DNA of 33,375 nucleotides from DATKXU01 sp035528905. GTDB lineage: Bacteria; Armatimonadota; UBA5829; DTJY01. The DNA lies in contig DATKXU010000042.1 of NCBI GenBank assembly GCA_035528905.1, forward strand, positions 1-33,375, in the 5' to 3' direction. The notes beneath the pieces are model-generated. The model made no database searches. It worked only from the letters and a program-made list of their open reading frames with translations, and was not told where the DNA came from. Position 1 is the stretch's first letter; every line of letters starts with the position of its first letter. Below are positions 1 through 7,191 of this stretch, in pieces. Both the position numbers and the translations under genes were made by a program.

Positions 1-23
1 AGGTTGTTGCAAGAGACCCTTGC

Positions 24-77
24 ACCGGGCACGAAGTCCGGTTCCCACGTAGGGGCAGGTCTCAGACCTGCCCCTAC
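24..77. repeat. 54-bp composite dispersed repeat, copy A
   Basis: The unit has two palindromic parts: ACCGG/CCGGT arms around nine bases (24-42), then a near-perfect hairpin made from GTAGGGGCAGGTCT and its complement (49-77). It matches 1711-1764 at 53 of 54 positions in the same orientation. The hairpin half alone recurs at 16576-16604. It codes for nothing obvious, and the family behaves like a REP-type dispersed palindrome. A shared TTGTTGCA lies a short way upstream of both long copies (4-11 and 1681-1688). Confidence 0.85.
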
Positions 78-141
78 CATGCCCCTACGCCAGGACGACC
101 CGGTATCGCAAGAAGTGTATATGGAACCCCGGCGCCAAGCC

Positions 142-276
142 TCACAGGACCACTGCTGGCTTCTTCGCCTTCAGCATGCCGCCGAACGGACCGGCATCGA
201 ACGCGGCCTCGATCGTGTACTTGCCGGGCTCCAGTTTCTTGGGTACTCGCACGGAGTAACCGCACGAGCCGCCTCA
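142..276 (-). other. Possible C-terminal extension beyond an in-frame TGA, with hairpin at 246-268
   Basis: The upstream gene stops at a TGA (274-276), but the same frame stays open for 43 more codons to a TGA at 142-144. The extension has ordinary protein character: it contains GYSVRVPKKLEPGKYTIEA and then an FGG and a lysine-rich end, like the closing strands of a beta-sandwich, and it follows naturally from the preceding segment. Five bases after the TGA, the mRNA can form a 9-bp stem (arms CTCGTGCGG and CCGTGCGAG, two G-U pairs) with loop TTACT. Reading the TGA as an amino acid gives a 496-residue protein. It may be a recent nonsense mutation, a sequencing error, or recoding. The loop lacks the usual early G of a bacterial SECIS and is slightly close to the TGA, so selenocysteine is only a possibility. 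Confidence 0.6.
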
Positions 277-1632
277 TCCAAAGCCCGCTTTGCCGGTTTT
301 CACGATCTTGCCGTTAGCATCCTTGATAGAGACTGTCGCTTCCGGGCGTGAGCGCGAATCCGTGCGGAAGACTCCTCCCACCTTGCCGCCGGACAGTAGT
401 GCGAAGTCCAGCGCAATGTGGACATCCTTTCCCCGCTTGAGTTTGACCTCCCGGCTGTCCGGCGCTATCGCCATCTTGACGCCCGGCCTCACCGGTACTG
501 CGACAGTCTTGCCTGCGGATGCAGTGAAAGGCTTGCCATAAATGCCGATGGCGCTCCAATCGCTTCCGTCCCGATGCCGCGCATTCAGTCTCACCTGGTT
601 CAGAGCGTACCGGCCGGCTGGGACCTGTAGCGAACCGCCATCCAAGGGCAGCCAGTACAAGCCGGTGCTCCCAGCCAGCCGTATGCCCTTCAGCGTAATG
701 GGTACTTTGCCCACCCTGAGAACCTTAAGCGAAAGCCTCGCCGTAGGCCCGGTGTAGCGTGCGACCTTAAGCTTGTCTCCGGAAGGGCTGGTCGTCAGCG
801 CGTAGAGTTTTCCGGCGATGCTCACGCCGGAGGAGAAGCAGTATCGCTCGATTGAGGGGTCCGGACCGGAAAGCAAGGCGGTCGGGAACTTGCCATTCGC
901 ATCCCAGTCGAACAAGATCTGGTCTCCCATTTGGTATTTCTTTGGGAGGCCGAGTAATGCTATGCGGTCGTCGTACCTACCGTTCCCGCTGGAATCGGCC
1001 AGCCTGAAGGGTATCTTCCCCTTATTGGTGTTAACCTCGCCCCTCCAATGTCCTCGCAGCCAGACATCACCCCAGCTTTCAGCCGATTTGCCGCGGTCGC
1101 GCACGTGGTGTACAACATCAATGTCCATTTCCACCAGATTGGTGTTTGTCGCACCGGGGAACAGCTTGTTGACTGGAATGGACGCCACACGGGTGAATTC
1201 GACCCTTGTGTATTTGCCTCCTTGGTGGATGTTTTTGGCCGAAACTTGTGCGTCGTCGCTCAGATCGTGGTTCCCATTTACGTCGAGATAGATGGTGTCG
1301 TAGCCCTTACCGGTGCCCTTGGATTCATCGAGGGCAAACAGGATCTCGCGTCCGGGCTCGCCATATGTTTCCAGCCTGACATACCCGTAAAAAGGGGATT
1401 CTGAGGCGAGCTTAGGTTTGCCCTTTAGTGAGGGCCTTTCTTTGTAGAATTTAGCCCAGCCGACGATCGAACCAAGCCGGGAATCCCTGGTTGGCTTTGG
1501 GATTTCCCACTTTGCGCTGTAGATCCCCGGCTTCAGCACCAGGCCGGAAGGCGGGCGATCCTTCTCCTGACCGCATGCCTGGGGTCCGATAAACACGAGG
1601 CATAACAGAAACACTGGTACAAGCTTCCGCAT
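274..1632 (-). CDS. Secreted protein of unknown function with Ca-binding-like loops
   Basis: I do not recognise a named family. The 452-residue product starts with a signal peptide (MRKLVPVFLLCLVFIGPQAC). The Cys at the end could be lipidated, but the residues before it are a poor lipobox. Acidic loops resembling EF-hand or dockerin loops are visible: DVNGNHDLSDD, DSSGNGRYDD and DWDANGK, spaced through the first two thirds. The C-terminal part looks like beta-sandwich strands. The start at 1632 is set by GGAAGGAGG six bases upstream of ATG. The apparent end is odd, because the frame continues through the TGA at 274-276 with protein-like sequence to 142. The gene stands alone, lies between two 54-bp direct repeats, and probably acts outside the cytoplasm, perhaps binding calcium. 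Confidence 0.75.
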   Translation of the reverse strand: MRKLVPVFLLCLVFIGPQACGQEKDRPPSGLVLKPGIYSAKWEIPKPTRDSRLGSIVGWAKFYKERPSLKGKPKLASESPFYGYVRLETYGEPGREILFALDESKGTGKGYDTIYLDVNGNHDLSDDAQVSAKNIHQGGKYTRVEFTRVASIPVNKLFPGATNTNLVEMDIDVVHHVRDRGKSAESWGDVWLRGHWRGEVNTNKGKIPFRLADSSGNGRYDDRIALLGLPKKYQMGDQILFDWDANGKFPTALLSGPDPSIERYCFSSGVSIAGKLYALTTSPSGDKLKVARYTGPTARLSLKVLRVGKVPITLKGIRLAGSTGLYWLPLDGGSLQVPAGRYALNQVRLNARHRDGSDWSAIGIYGKPFTASAGKTVAVPVRPGVKMAIAPDSREVKLKRGKDVHIALDFALLSGGKVGGVFRTDSRSRPEATVSIKDANGKIVKTGKAGFG

Positions 1633-1710
1633 CTCAATCCTCCTTCCCAGTCAAAGTGTTAGACGCGTCAGGGGCTTGAATTGTTGCACTAATCCCGCGA
1701 TGGATGCAAA

Positions 1711-1764
1711 ACCGGGCACGAAGTCCGGTTCCCACGTAGGGGCAGGTCTGAGACCTGCCCCTAC
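1711..1764. repeat. 54-bp composite dispersed repeat, copy B
   Basis: Same orientation as copy A at 24-77, with one difference at the centre of the hairpin (TCTGAGA here, TCTCAGA in A). Together the two copies bracket the secreted-protein gene as direct repeats about 1.69 kb apart. Confidence 0.85.
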
Positions 1765-1785
1765 GCGAGGATAACCCAGGATGGC

Positions 1786-1821
1786 AAACAAGAAAGGGCG
1801 ATCCGCCACAGCGGACCGCCC
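1786..1821 (-). terminator. Rho-independent terminator of groES-groEL
   Basis: Read leftward, the 3' flank of groEL forms an 11-bp stem (GGGCGGTCCGC with GCGGATCGCCC, one G-T pair) and a TGTG loop, followed by TTTCTTGTTT. It begins about 35 bases after the groEL stop. Confidence 0.85.
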
Positions 1822-1856
1822 CTCTACCTTCCAGCCTCTATCAACTAGCCACTAGC

Positions 1857-3485
1857 TCAGTACATGTCCTCGCCGTAGCCGCCGGGAGGTCCGCCCGCCG
1901 CGGCAGGCTTCTTCTCGGGCTTTTCTGCTACCAGGCCCTCGGTGGTCAGGATCATGGCCGCGATGCTGGCCGCGTTCTCCAGCGCCGACCGGGTCACCTT
2001 GACCGGGTCAACGATTCCGGCCTTCGCGAGATCAACATACTGCTCGGTGATGGCATCCAGGCCCTGGCCCTTCGGGAGACCCTTCACCTTCTCGACGACT
2101 ACTGATCCTTCGAGGCCGGCGTTCTCCGCGATCTGGCGGAGCGGCTCTTCGAGCGCGCGCCGAACGATTCTCACGCCGACCTTCTCATCGGCGTTTTCGC
2201 CGAGGCCGTCGAGCGCTGGGATGACGTTGATCAACGTCGCGCCGCCGCCCGGAACGATGCCTTCTTCGACGGCCGCTCGGGTCGCAGAGAGCGCGTCCTC
2301 GAAGCGGTGCTTCTTCTCCTTCAGCTCGGTCTCAGTCGCCGCGCCGACCTTGATGACTGCCACACCGCCCGCCAGCTTCGCCAGGCGCTCCTGAAGCTTT
2401 TCCTTGTCGTAGGACGAGTCGGTCGTCTCGATCTGGCGGCGAAGCTGCTCTATCCGGCCCTTTACAGCCTCGGCGCTTCCGGCGCCCTCGACGATGGTGG
2501 TCTCTTCCTTGGTAATGATGACCTTCTTCGCCCGGCCCATCATGGTCAGATCAACGTTCTCCAGCTTCAGGCCGAGGTCTTCGGAGAGGAACTTGCCGTC
2601 CGTGAGGATCGCGATGTCCTCCATCATGGCCTTCCGCCTGTCGCCAAAGCCGGGCGCCTTCGCGGCCACCGCCAGCAGAGTGCCTCGGATCTTGTTTACT
2701 ACTAGGGTGGCGAGCGCGTCGCCGTCAACGTCCTCCGAGATGATTAGCAGCGGTTTCCGCGAGGCCGCGACCCTCTCCAGCACCGGGATGAGATCCGGAG
2801 CGGCGGTGATCTTCTTCTCGTGGATGAGGATGAGGGGATCTTCCAGTATCGCCTCCATCCTCTCGGGGTCGGTCACCATGTAGGGCGAAATGTACCCCTT
2901 GTCGAACTGCATCCCCTCGACGACTTCCATCGTGGTGTCGGTGCCTTTCGACTCCTCCACCGTGATAACGCCGTCCTTGCCTACCTTGTCCATTGAATCG
3001 GCGATAAGGTCGCCGATTTCCTTGTCGTTCCCGGCGATTGCGGCGACGTTCGCAACCGATTCCTTGTCGGTTACCGGGGTGCTGAGCTTCTTGATCTCCT
3101 CGACGGCCTTGGCAACCGCGAGGTCAATTCCTTTCTTCACGAGCATCGGGTTGCCGCCCGCCGCTACATAGCGCAGACCCTCGTTTACTATGGATTGAGC
3201 CAGGACTGTAGCGGTGGTGGTTCCGTCGCCGGCAACGTCGTTGGTCTTGGAAGCTACTTCACGCACGAGCTGGGCGCCCATGTTCTCATACGGATCCTCC
3301 AGCTCGATCTCCTTGGCGACGGTTACTCCGTCTTTGGTGATATTGGGCGCACCCCATTTCCTATCGAGCACGACGTTTCGGCCTCTCGGACCCAGAGTCA
3401 CCTTCACGGCGTTCGCGACGGCATTCGCGCCGCGCTCCAGTGCCCGCCGCGCCTCTTCGTCGTATGCGATCATCTTTGCAGGCAT
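1857..3485 (-). CDS. groEL: Chaperonin GroEL (Hsp60)
   Basis: ATP-dependent 14-mer folding chamber of the cytoplasm that works with the GroES lid. The 542-residue protein has the family's normal length and hallmark sequences: the VKVTLGPRGRNVVLD segment near residue 30, the nucleotide-binding GDGTTT near residue 87, and PGGGATLI near residue 415. The C-terminus ends in a short Gly/Pro tail (GGPPGGYGEDMY) rather than GGM repeats. ATG at 3485 follows AAAGGAGG at about ten bases. It is second in the operon after groES, with a 112-base spacer carrying a heptamer-repeat element, and is followed by a strong terminator. Regulation is inferred from the CIRCE operator in front of groES. Confidence 0.98.
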   Translation of the reverse strand: MPAKMIAYDEEARRALERGANAVANAVKVTLGPRGRNVVLDRKWGAPNITKDGVTVAKEIELEDPYENMGAQLVREVASKTNDVAGDGTTTATVLAQSIVNEGLRYVAAGGNPMLVKKGIDLAVAKAVEEIKKLSTPVTDKESVANVAAIAGNDKEIGDLIADSMDKVGKDGVITVEESKGTDTTMEVVEGMQFDKGYISPYMVTDPERMEAILEDPLILIHEKKITAAPDLIPVLERVAASRKPLLIISEDVDGDALATLVVNKIRGTLLAVAAKAPGFGDRRKAMMEDIAILTDGKFLSEDLGLKLENVDLTMMGRAKKVIITKEETTIVEGAGSAEAVKGRIEQLRRQIETTDSSYDKEKLQERLAKLAGGVAVIKVGAATETELKEKKHRFEDALSATRAAVEEGIVPGGGATLINVIPALDGLGENADEKVGVRIVRRALEEPLRQIAENAGLEGSVVVEKVKGLPKGQGLDAITEQYVDLAKAGIVDPVKVTRSALENAASIAAMILTTEGLVAEKPEKKPAAAGGPPGGYGEDMY

Positions 3486-3515
3486 AATTCACATTCCTCC
3501 TTTGTTCTAGAACTG

Positions 3516-3594
3516 GTTTCGGGTCGCAGGTCTCACGTTGCAGCTTACCGGACACAGCGAACCTGTAACCTGCAACTTGAAACATGGAACTCAC
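3516..3594. repeat. Heptamer-repeat element in the groES-groEL spacer
   Basis: Two tracts have a clear 7-base period. At 3516-3543 four units start with GT (GTTTCGG, GTCGCAG, GTCTCAC, GTTGCAG). At 3560-3594 five units start with AAC (AACCTGT, AACCTGC, AACTTGA, AACATGG, AACTCAC). The tracts are roughly inverted with respect to each other. The same style recurs at 18201-18338. It fills most of the intergenic spacer inside the operon. Confidence 0.75.
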
Positions 3595-3597
3595 GAT

Positions 3598-3882
3598 CTA
3601 TTCTCTGATGGCATAGATGGAGTCTTCGTCAAGGATCATGTATTCCTCGCCCTCCACGGTGATCTCCGTGCCACCATACTTCGAGTAGATAACCGTATCG
3701 CCTTCCTTGACCGACATCGGCTTGCGCTCCCCGTTCTCGAGCACCTTGCCGGGGCCGACTGCTATCACCGTGCCCTCATGAGGCTTCTCCTTGGCAGTGT
3801 CCGGAAGAATGATTCCGCCGGAGGTCTTCTCCTCCTCTGCCTTGGGCTTCACAATCACCTTGTCTCCTATGGGCTTGAGCAT
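3598..3882 (-). CDS. groES: Co-chaperonin GroES (Hsp10)
   Basis: Heptameric lid of the GroEL chamber. The 94-residue protein begins MLKPIGDKVIVKP and contains the mobile loop (EEKTSGGIILPDTAKEKP, about residues 16-33) that binds GroEL, the PGKV segment, and a typical ending EDSIYAIRE. I chose ATG at 3882 over the GTG at 3894 because AAGGGGGTGAT, close to an ideal Shine-Dalgarno sequence, ends seven bases before that ATG and would overlap the GTG start. It is the first gene of the operon, directly behind the CIRCE operator and promoter. Confidence 0.98.
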   Translation of the reverse strand: MLKPIGDKVIVKPKAEEEKTSGGIILPDTAKEKPHEGTVIAVGPGKVLENGERKPMSVKEGDTVIYSKYGGTEITVEGEEYMILDEDSIYAIRE

Positions 3883-3916
3883 TGACTGTATCACCCCCTT
3901 GCATATGTTGGTTGAA

Positions 3917-3959
3917 GGTGCGGGTTAGCACTCGCAGCTTGGGAGTGCTAACCCGCACC
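3917..3959 (-). promoter_or_regulatory. CIRCE operator (HrcA-binding site), extended palindrome
   Basis: TTAGCACTC and GAGTGCTAA (3925-3933 and 3943-3951) with a nine-base spacer match the CIRCE consensus perfectly. The palindrome continues outward without mismatch to 17-base arms (3917-3933, 3943-3959). It lies at the predicted transcription start of groES, so the repressor HrcA should block transcription until heat stress. No hrcA gene is in the window. Confidence 0.97.
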
Positions 3960-3966
3960 GCACTAT

Positions 3967-3995
3967 AATATACGCAGGTCGAATTCTTTTGTCAA
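3967..3995 (-). promoter_or_regulatory. Sigma-70 promoter of groES-groEL
   Basis: Read leftward: TTGACA (3990-3995), exactly 17 bases, then TATATT (3967-3972). The predicted start falls near 3960, at the edge of the CIRCE palindrome. The -35 is a perfect consensus match. Confidence 0.9.
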
Positions 3996-4067
3996 GAGCT
4001 TTGGCGTAGGGAATTTTGGGATTGGGCAGCCGGCAAGCTCATGCGTCAAGAGCGAAAGACGGCAATC

Positions 4068-4079
4068 TTATGCTATAAT
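4068..4079 (+). promoter_or_regulatory. Extended -10 promoter of the DUF3857 gene
   Basis: TGCTATAAT (4071-4079) is an extended -10 hexamer with a poor -35. It lies about 40 bases before the chosen ATG and fires away from the groES promoter. Confidence 0.6.
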
Positions 4080-4120
4080 TGCCATACTATTGCACCCCGA
4101 ATCGTCCACTGGTGAACGGT

Positions 4121-6043
4121 ATGAGGTCAATGCTTAGAATTGCTGTTCTGGCGCTGGTGGTCTCGGCGCTGGTGTCCGGCGCCGGTTACGCAGCCAAAGA
4201 CGCTGAGGTGAACGCGCTCCTCGAGAGCGCTCCGCCGTCCTCCGATTACCCGAATGCCGGCTTCATAAGGCTGATAGACGAGGCCAAGTACGTGATCAAG
4301 CCGGATGGGAGCTGGGTGGTGACCACGCACGTAGCTGCAAAGATATGCAACGAGCGTGGGCGCAGCGTCGCCAACGTTCATCTGCGCTATAACTCCGCCT
4401 TCGAGAAGGTCCGAATCCTCCACGCCAGAACCATCAAGAAGGACGGCACGGTCATCGAAGTCAAGCCGGAGAGCATCGTCGAGGTGACCCCCTATTCCAG
4501 CTATCCGATGTATTCGTCCGTCAAGGCGAAAGTCATGATTATGCCGGCGATCGAGGACGACTGCATCATTGATTATCAATGGATGGTCAGCGGCAAGCAG
4601 AGAATCATGCCGTCGCATTTCTGGACGTCCTGGTGCTACCAGTCTGAAGAGCCGACGATATTCTCCCGTTTCACCGTGGAGCTTCCTGCCAATCGCAGGT
4701 TCGCGCACATATCGCACAACACCGACATTGCCCCTCAGGTGACCTCCTCAGAGAGCCGGAAGACGAAAACCTACGTCTGGGAAGGCAGGAACTTCCCGGA
4801 GGTCGGGCCTGAGCCACAGATGCCCTCCATTAGCGAGATTTGCCCCTGGTTTGAGCTGTCGTCGGTGATCTCCTGGGACGAAGTTGCGGCCTGGTACTGG
4901 AAATTGGTTGAGCCGCAGATGAAACCTGCTCCCGAGGTCGAACAGGCCGTGGCCGAGTTGATCAAGGGCAGGGAGACGGATGCCGAAAAGGCAAAGACGA
5001 TCTTCTACTGGGTAGAGGATAGGATACGCTATGTCGGGCTGGAATTCGGCGCGGGCGCCTACGAGCCGCACAGCGCCGAGGAGGTTTTCAACAACAGATA
5101 TGGCGACTGCAAGGACCAGGCGACTTTGCTGGTTACTATGCTGAACGCAGCGGGCATAAAGGCGTATCCTGCGCTCGTTCCGCTGGGCTTTCGGGGGCAG
5201 ACCAGCAAACGGCTTCCGTCGCCGGGCATCTTCGACCATGCTATCGCGGTGGCCGAGATTGATGGTAAGCGCGTCTGGCTGGATACGACCGCGGAGGTCT
5301 GCCCCTTCGGCGATTTGCCCGAGATGAACAGGGGCCGCGAGGTGCTTGTGGTGAAGGAGACACGAGGCGAATTCGTCAAGACTCCCGATTACACGGCGGA
5401 CGAAAACGGCTCCTCCCAGACTGTGGCCATCAAGTTGAAACCGGATGGGGGCATCGCGGCTTCGGTGGTGTGGACGTCCAGAGGGAGCACCGATCTCACC
5501 GCCCGCGCGACGTACAAGTACGCCAGGCCGAGCAAGATCAGGGAAGGCTTCGAGGCAAGCGTCACCTCGATCACCCCCGGCGCGAAGCTGAACAATTTCT
5601 ACGTGAGCGACCCGGCCATAAGAGATCAGTCCCTGAAGATAACCTATGACTTCGAGGCGGCCGGTTGGGCCAATCGGACCGGCAAGTTCCTCATCTTCCG
5701 GCCCAGCCTGCACCAGAGTGTGCTGAGCGGCACGCCTTTCTCGAAGCCGGATCGGAAGTACGACATCTGCTTTTCTGGCACGTCGAGCAGCACGTCCCTG
5801 ACCGAGATAAGCCTGCCGGACGGCTTCAAGGTGGAGGAGATGCCGCAGAACGTGTCGCTGAAGGCGGATTTCGGTACATATGACATGACTTACGACTTGA
5901 ACGGAGAGGTGCTGAAGGTCACGGAGAAGCTCGTCCGCCGCAGTGCCAGGGTCCCGGCCGGCCGCTACCAGGAAGTGCGGAAGTTCTATGAGGGCGCGAT
6001 CCAGGCCCAGAAGCAGCAAGTCGTCCTCAGGCTGGAAGGCTGA
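4121..6043 (+). CDS. Exported DUF3857 / transglutaminase-like protein
   Basis: The 640-residue product has a signal peptide (about residues 1-24, ending SGAGYA), an N-terminal DUF3857 region (the DGTVIEVKPESIVEVTPY part is typical), a transglutaminase-like cysteine-protease-fold domain, and a C-terminal beta-rich domain. The apparent triad is Cys330 in YGDCKDQA, His373 in FDHAIAV and Asp388 in WLDTT, so the fold should be catalytically competent. Substrate and role are unknown; the family is common in periplasmic or exported proteins. ATG at 4121 was chosen because it directly precedes the signal peptide; 4130 is also possible and no strong Shine-Dalgarno decides. Its last 114 bases are repeated after the toxin-antitoxin pair (6947-7060). 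Confidence 0.85.
   Translation: MRSMLRIAVLALVVSALVSGAGYAAKDAEVNALLESAPPSSDYPNAGFIRLIDEAKYVIKPDGSWVVTTHVAAKICNERGRSVANVHLRYNSAFEKVRILHARTIKKDGTVIEVKPESIVEVTPYSSYPMYSSVKAKVMIMPAIEDDCIIDYQWMVSGKQRIMPSHFWTSWCYQSEEPTIFSRFTVELPANRRFAHISHNTDIAPQVTSSESRKTKTYVWEGRNFPEVGPEPQMPSISEICPWFELSSVISWDEVAAWYWKLVEPQMKPAPEVEQAVAELIKGRETDAEKAKTIFYWVEDRIRYVGLEFGAGAYEPHSAEEVFNNRYGDCKDQATLLVTMLNAAGIKAYPALVPLGFRGQTSKRLPSPGIFDHAIAVAEIDGKRVWLDTTAEVCPFGDLPEMNRGREVLVVKETRGEFVKTPDYTADENGSSQTVAIKLKPDGGIAASVVWTSRGSTDLTARATYKYARPSKIREGFEASVTSITPGAKLNNFYVSDPAIRDQSLKITYDFEAAGWANRTGKFLIFRPSLHQSVLSGTPFSKPDRKYDICFSGTSSSTSLTEISLPDGFKVEEMPQNVSLKADFGTYDMTYDLNGEVLKVTEKLVRRSARVPAGRYQEVRKFYEGAIQAQKQQVVLRLEG
5930..6043 (+). repeat. 3' end of the DUF3857 gene, copy 1 of a 114-bp duplication
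   Basis: This segment, ending exactly at the stop codon, is repeated in the same orientation at 6947-7060 with 110 of 114 identities. The four differences are AGT to GGT (Ser to Gly), GTC to GTT, CTC to CTT and AGG to CGG, so three of four are silent. Homology stops abruptly after the stop codon. Upstream it fades but is still visible at protein level (EVLKVTEKLVRR here, EVLQRSNRLVRR in copy 2). Confidence 0.95.
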
Positions 6044-6142
6044 GTTATCCAGACGGGGGTCTACCTCTACGGTTTGCGCTCGACGGTAAGGCGTGTGCGG
6101 GAACAGAGCGGGTCTCCGCGCTCATCGAAGGCTTGGCTGCGC

Positions 6143-6496
6143 TCAATCTTCCGGAGGCGGTGGGATAAGGGGATCGAGCAGCCGTATCAGCTCCGGCAGC
6201 CGGTCCACAGCTGCGCGCCATACTCGTTCAACCAAGACCTCGCCGTACTCGTGAGCAAGCACATTGCGCTGCCCGACAATGCTGTCCCAAGGGATTTCTG
6301 GATGGCTCTCTTTGAATCCAGGCGAAACCCGCCTCCCTGCCTCTCCGATAACTATCAGTTCACGCTCTACCGCATAGCGAAGTTTCTTGTCGGAGGCAAA
6401 GTGCCCAAGGCTTACACCTTGAACGAATTCCACGGCTTCTCTAGCGGCCTCTCTCATGTCCCATAGTAGGGATATGTCGCGGTCGTCAGTTTGCAT
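6143..6496 (-). CDS. hepT: HepT-like HEPN toxin (DUF86)
   Basis: RNase-type HEPN toxin of the HepT/MntA toxin-antitoxin family; in studied members MntA silences HepT by AMPylating its tyrosine. The 117-residue helical protein carries the RNase motif R-x4-H followed by Tyr: Arg77, Asn78, His82 and Tyr84 in GQRNVLAHEYG. The DPLIPPPPED end is typical of the family. The start overlaps the end of mntA by 11 bases, indicating coupled expression. The pair lies between two copies of the DUF3857 gene tail and reads against both neighbours, which suggests it came in as cargo. Confidence 0.92.
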   Translation of the reverse strand: MQTDDRDISLLWDMREAAREAVEFVQGVSLGHFASDKKLRYAVERELIVIGEAGRRVSPGFKESHPEIPWDSIVGQRNVLAHEYGEVLVERVWRAAVDRLPELIRLLDPLIPPPPED

Positions 6497-6791
6497 AGAT
6501 GATCTTTCGAGTCTTTATGATATTCCGCCGCCGGAAGGGATTGCGCAAACCGGCCTCTTCAACCAGGTCAACCGATCTCCCGAACATGGCTTCAAGTTCT
6601 TGCTGCATAGCGCCCAACTCGAACAAGCTGGGGTTGGCATCCGGCGTGAAGGTCACCAGAACGTCTATGTCGCTGTCTGAGCAGAAATCCTCCCGCAGCA
6701 CCGATCCAAACAGTGCGAACTGCTTGACTTTCCATCGGCGGCAGAAATCCGCAATCTTATCATCCGGTATCTCAACATTATGTATTCGCAT
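6486..6791 (-). CDS. mntA: MntA-like minimal nucleotidyltransferase antitoxin
   Basis: A 101-residue minimal nucleotidyltransferase with Gly29-Ser30 in LFGSVLR and the metal-binding Asp41-x-Asp43 in SDSDIDVLV. In characterised systems this enzyme transfers AMP to the HepT tyrosine and so neutralises the toxin. ATG at 6791 was chosen because it begins MRIHNVEIPDDKI, a normal family start; a TTG at 6863 would add 24 residues without family character. The Shine-Dalgarno is weak. It is the first gene of the pair, with hepT directly downstream and overlapping. Confidence 0.9.
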   Translation of the reverse strand: MRIHNVEIPDDKIADFCRRWKVKQFALFGSVLREDFCSDSDIDVLVTFTPDANPSLFELGAMQQELEAMFGRSVDLVEEAGLRNPFRRRNIIKTRKIIYAN

Positions 6792-6898
6792 AGCGCCATC
6801 CACACGACATCCTCTTGGAAATACTTCGTTGCGTACCCGCTCGATCCCTTCTTCTCTGCGCAACCGTCAAATGAAACCTCGACGCCTCGCATTCGACG

Positions 6899-7060
6899 AT
6901 GAAGCGGATCCGCGCGCTTATCGAAGTGCTCCAGCGCAGCAACCGCCTCGTCCGCCGCGGTGCCAGGGTCCCGGCCGGCCGCTACCAGGAAGTGCGGAAG
7001 TTCTATGAGGGCGCGATCCAGGCCCAGAAGCAGCAAGTCGTTCTTCGGCTGGAAGGCTGA
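6899..7060 (+). pseudogene. Detached tail of a DUF3857-type gene (53 codons open)
   Basis: An ATG at 6899 opens a 53-codon frame ending at 7060. Its last 38 codons are the duplicated tail of the upstream DUF3857 gene (from LVRR to LRLEG). The part before that (IEVLQRSNR) still resembles the corresponding segment of the intact gene, and beyond that the similarity is gone. It is most likely a remnant carried in with, or left behind by, a recombination event rather than a functional small protein. A collapsed tandem paralogue is the main alternative. Confidence 0.7.
6947..7060 (+). repeat. 3' end of the DUF3857 gene, copy 2 of a 114-bp duplication
   Basis: Direct repeat of 5930-6043, 1017 bases downstream, with 110 of 114 identities, ending at the same stop codon. 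The hepT/mntA pair lies between the copies, and the mfd promoter follows within about 35 bases. Confidence 0.95.
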
Positions 7061-7089
7061 AACGCCCTCCTGCAGCAGGCCGGGATTTC

Positions 7090-7098
7090 TGCTATAAT
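7090..7098 (+). promoter_or_regulatory. Extended -10 promoter of mfd
   Basis: TGCTATAAT (7090-7098) is a perfect extended -10, with only a weak -35 candidate (CTGCAG) near 7070. It predicts a leader of about 85 bases before the mfd ATG. Confidence 0.6.
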
Positions 7099-7191
7099 TC
7101 TATGGGAAGAATAGGAATAGCCTGAGGGTTTTGGTGGATCCCCAGTGGATCGGGCCAAAGCCCTTTCGGCGTTGCTCCCGGATTTGGAACT

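Noticed and set aside
3516..3594. CRISPR array at heptamer tracts
   Set aside because: Units are 7 bases with no spacers, and there are no cas genes in the window.
4748..6019. Long open frame opposite the DUF3857 gene (423 codons)
   Set aside because: Antisense shadow of a well-supported gene in GC-rich DNA; its sequence is Leu/Arg/Gly-rich without domain, and there is no ribosome site. The duplicated tail also produces a matching shadow at 6665-7036.
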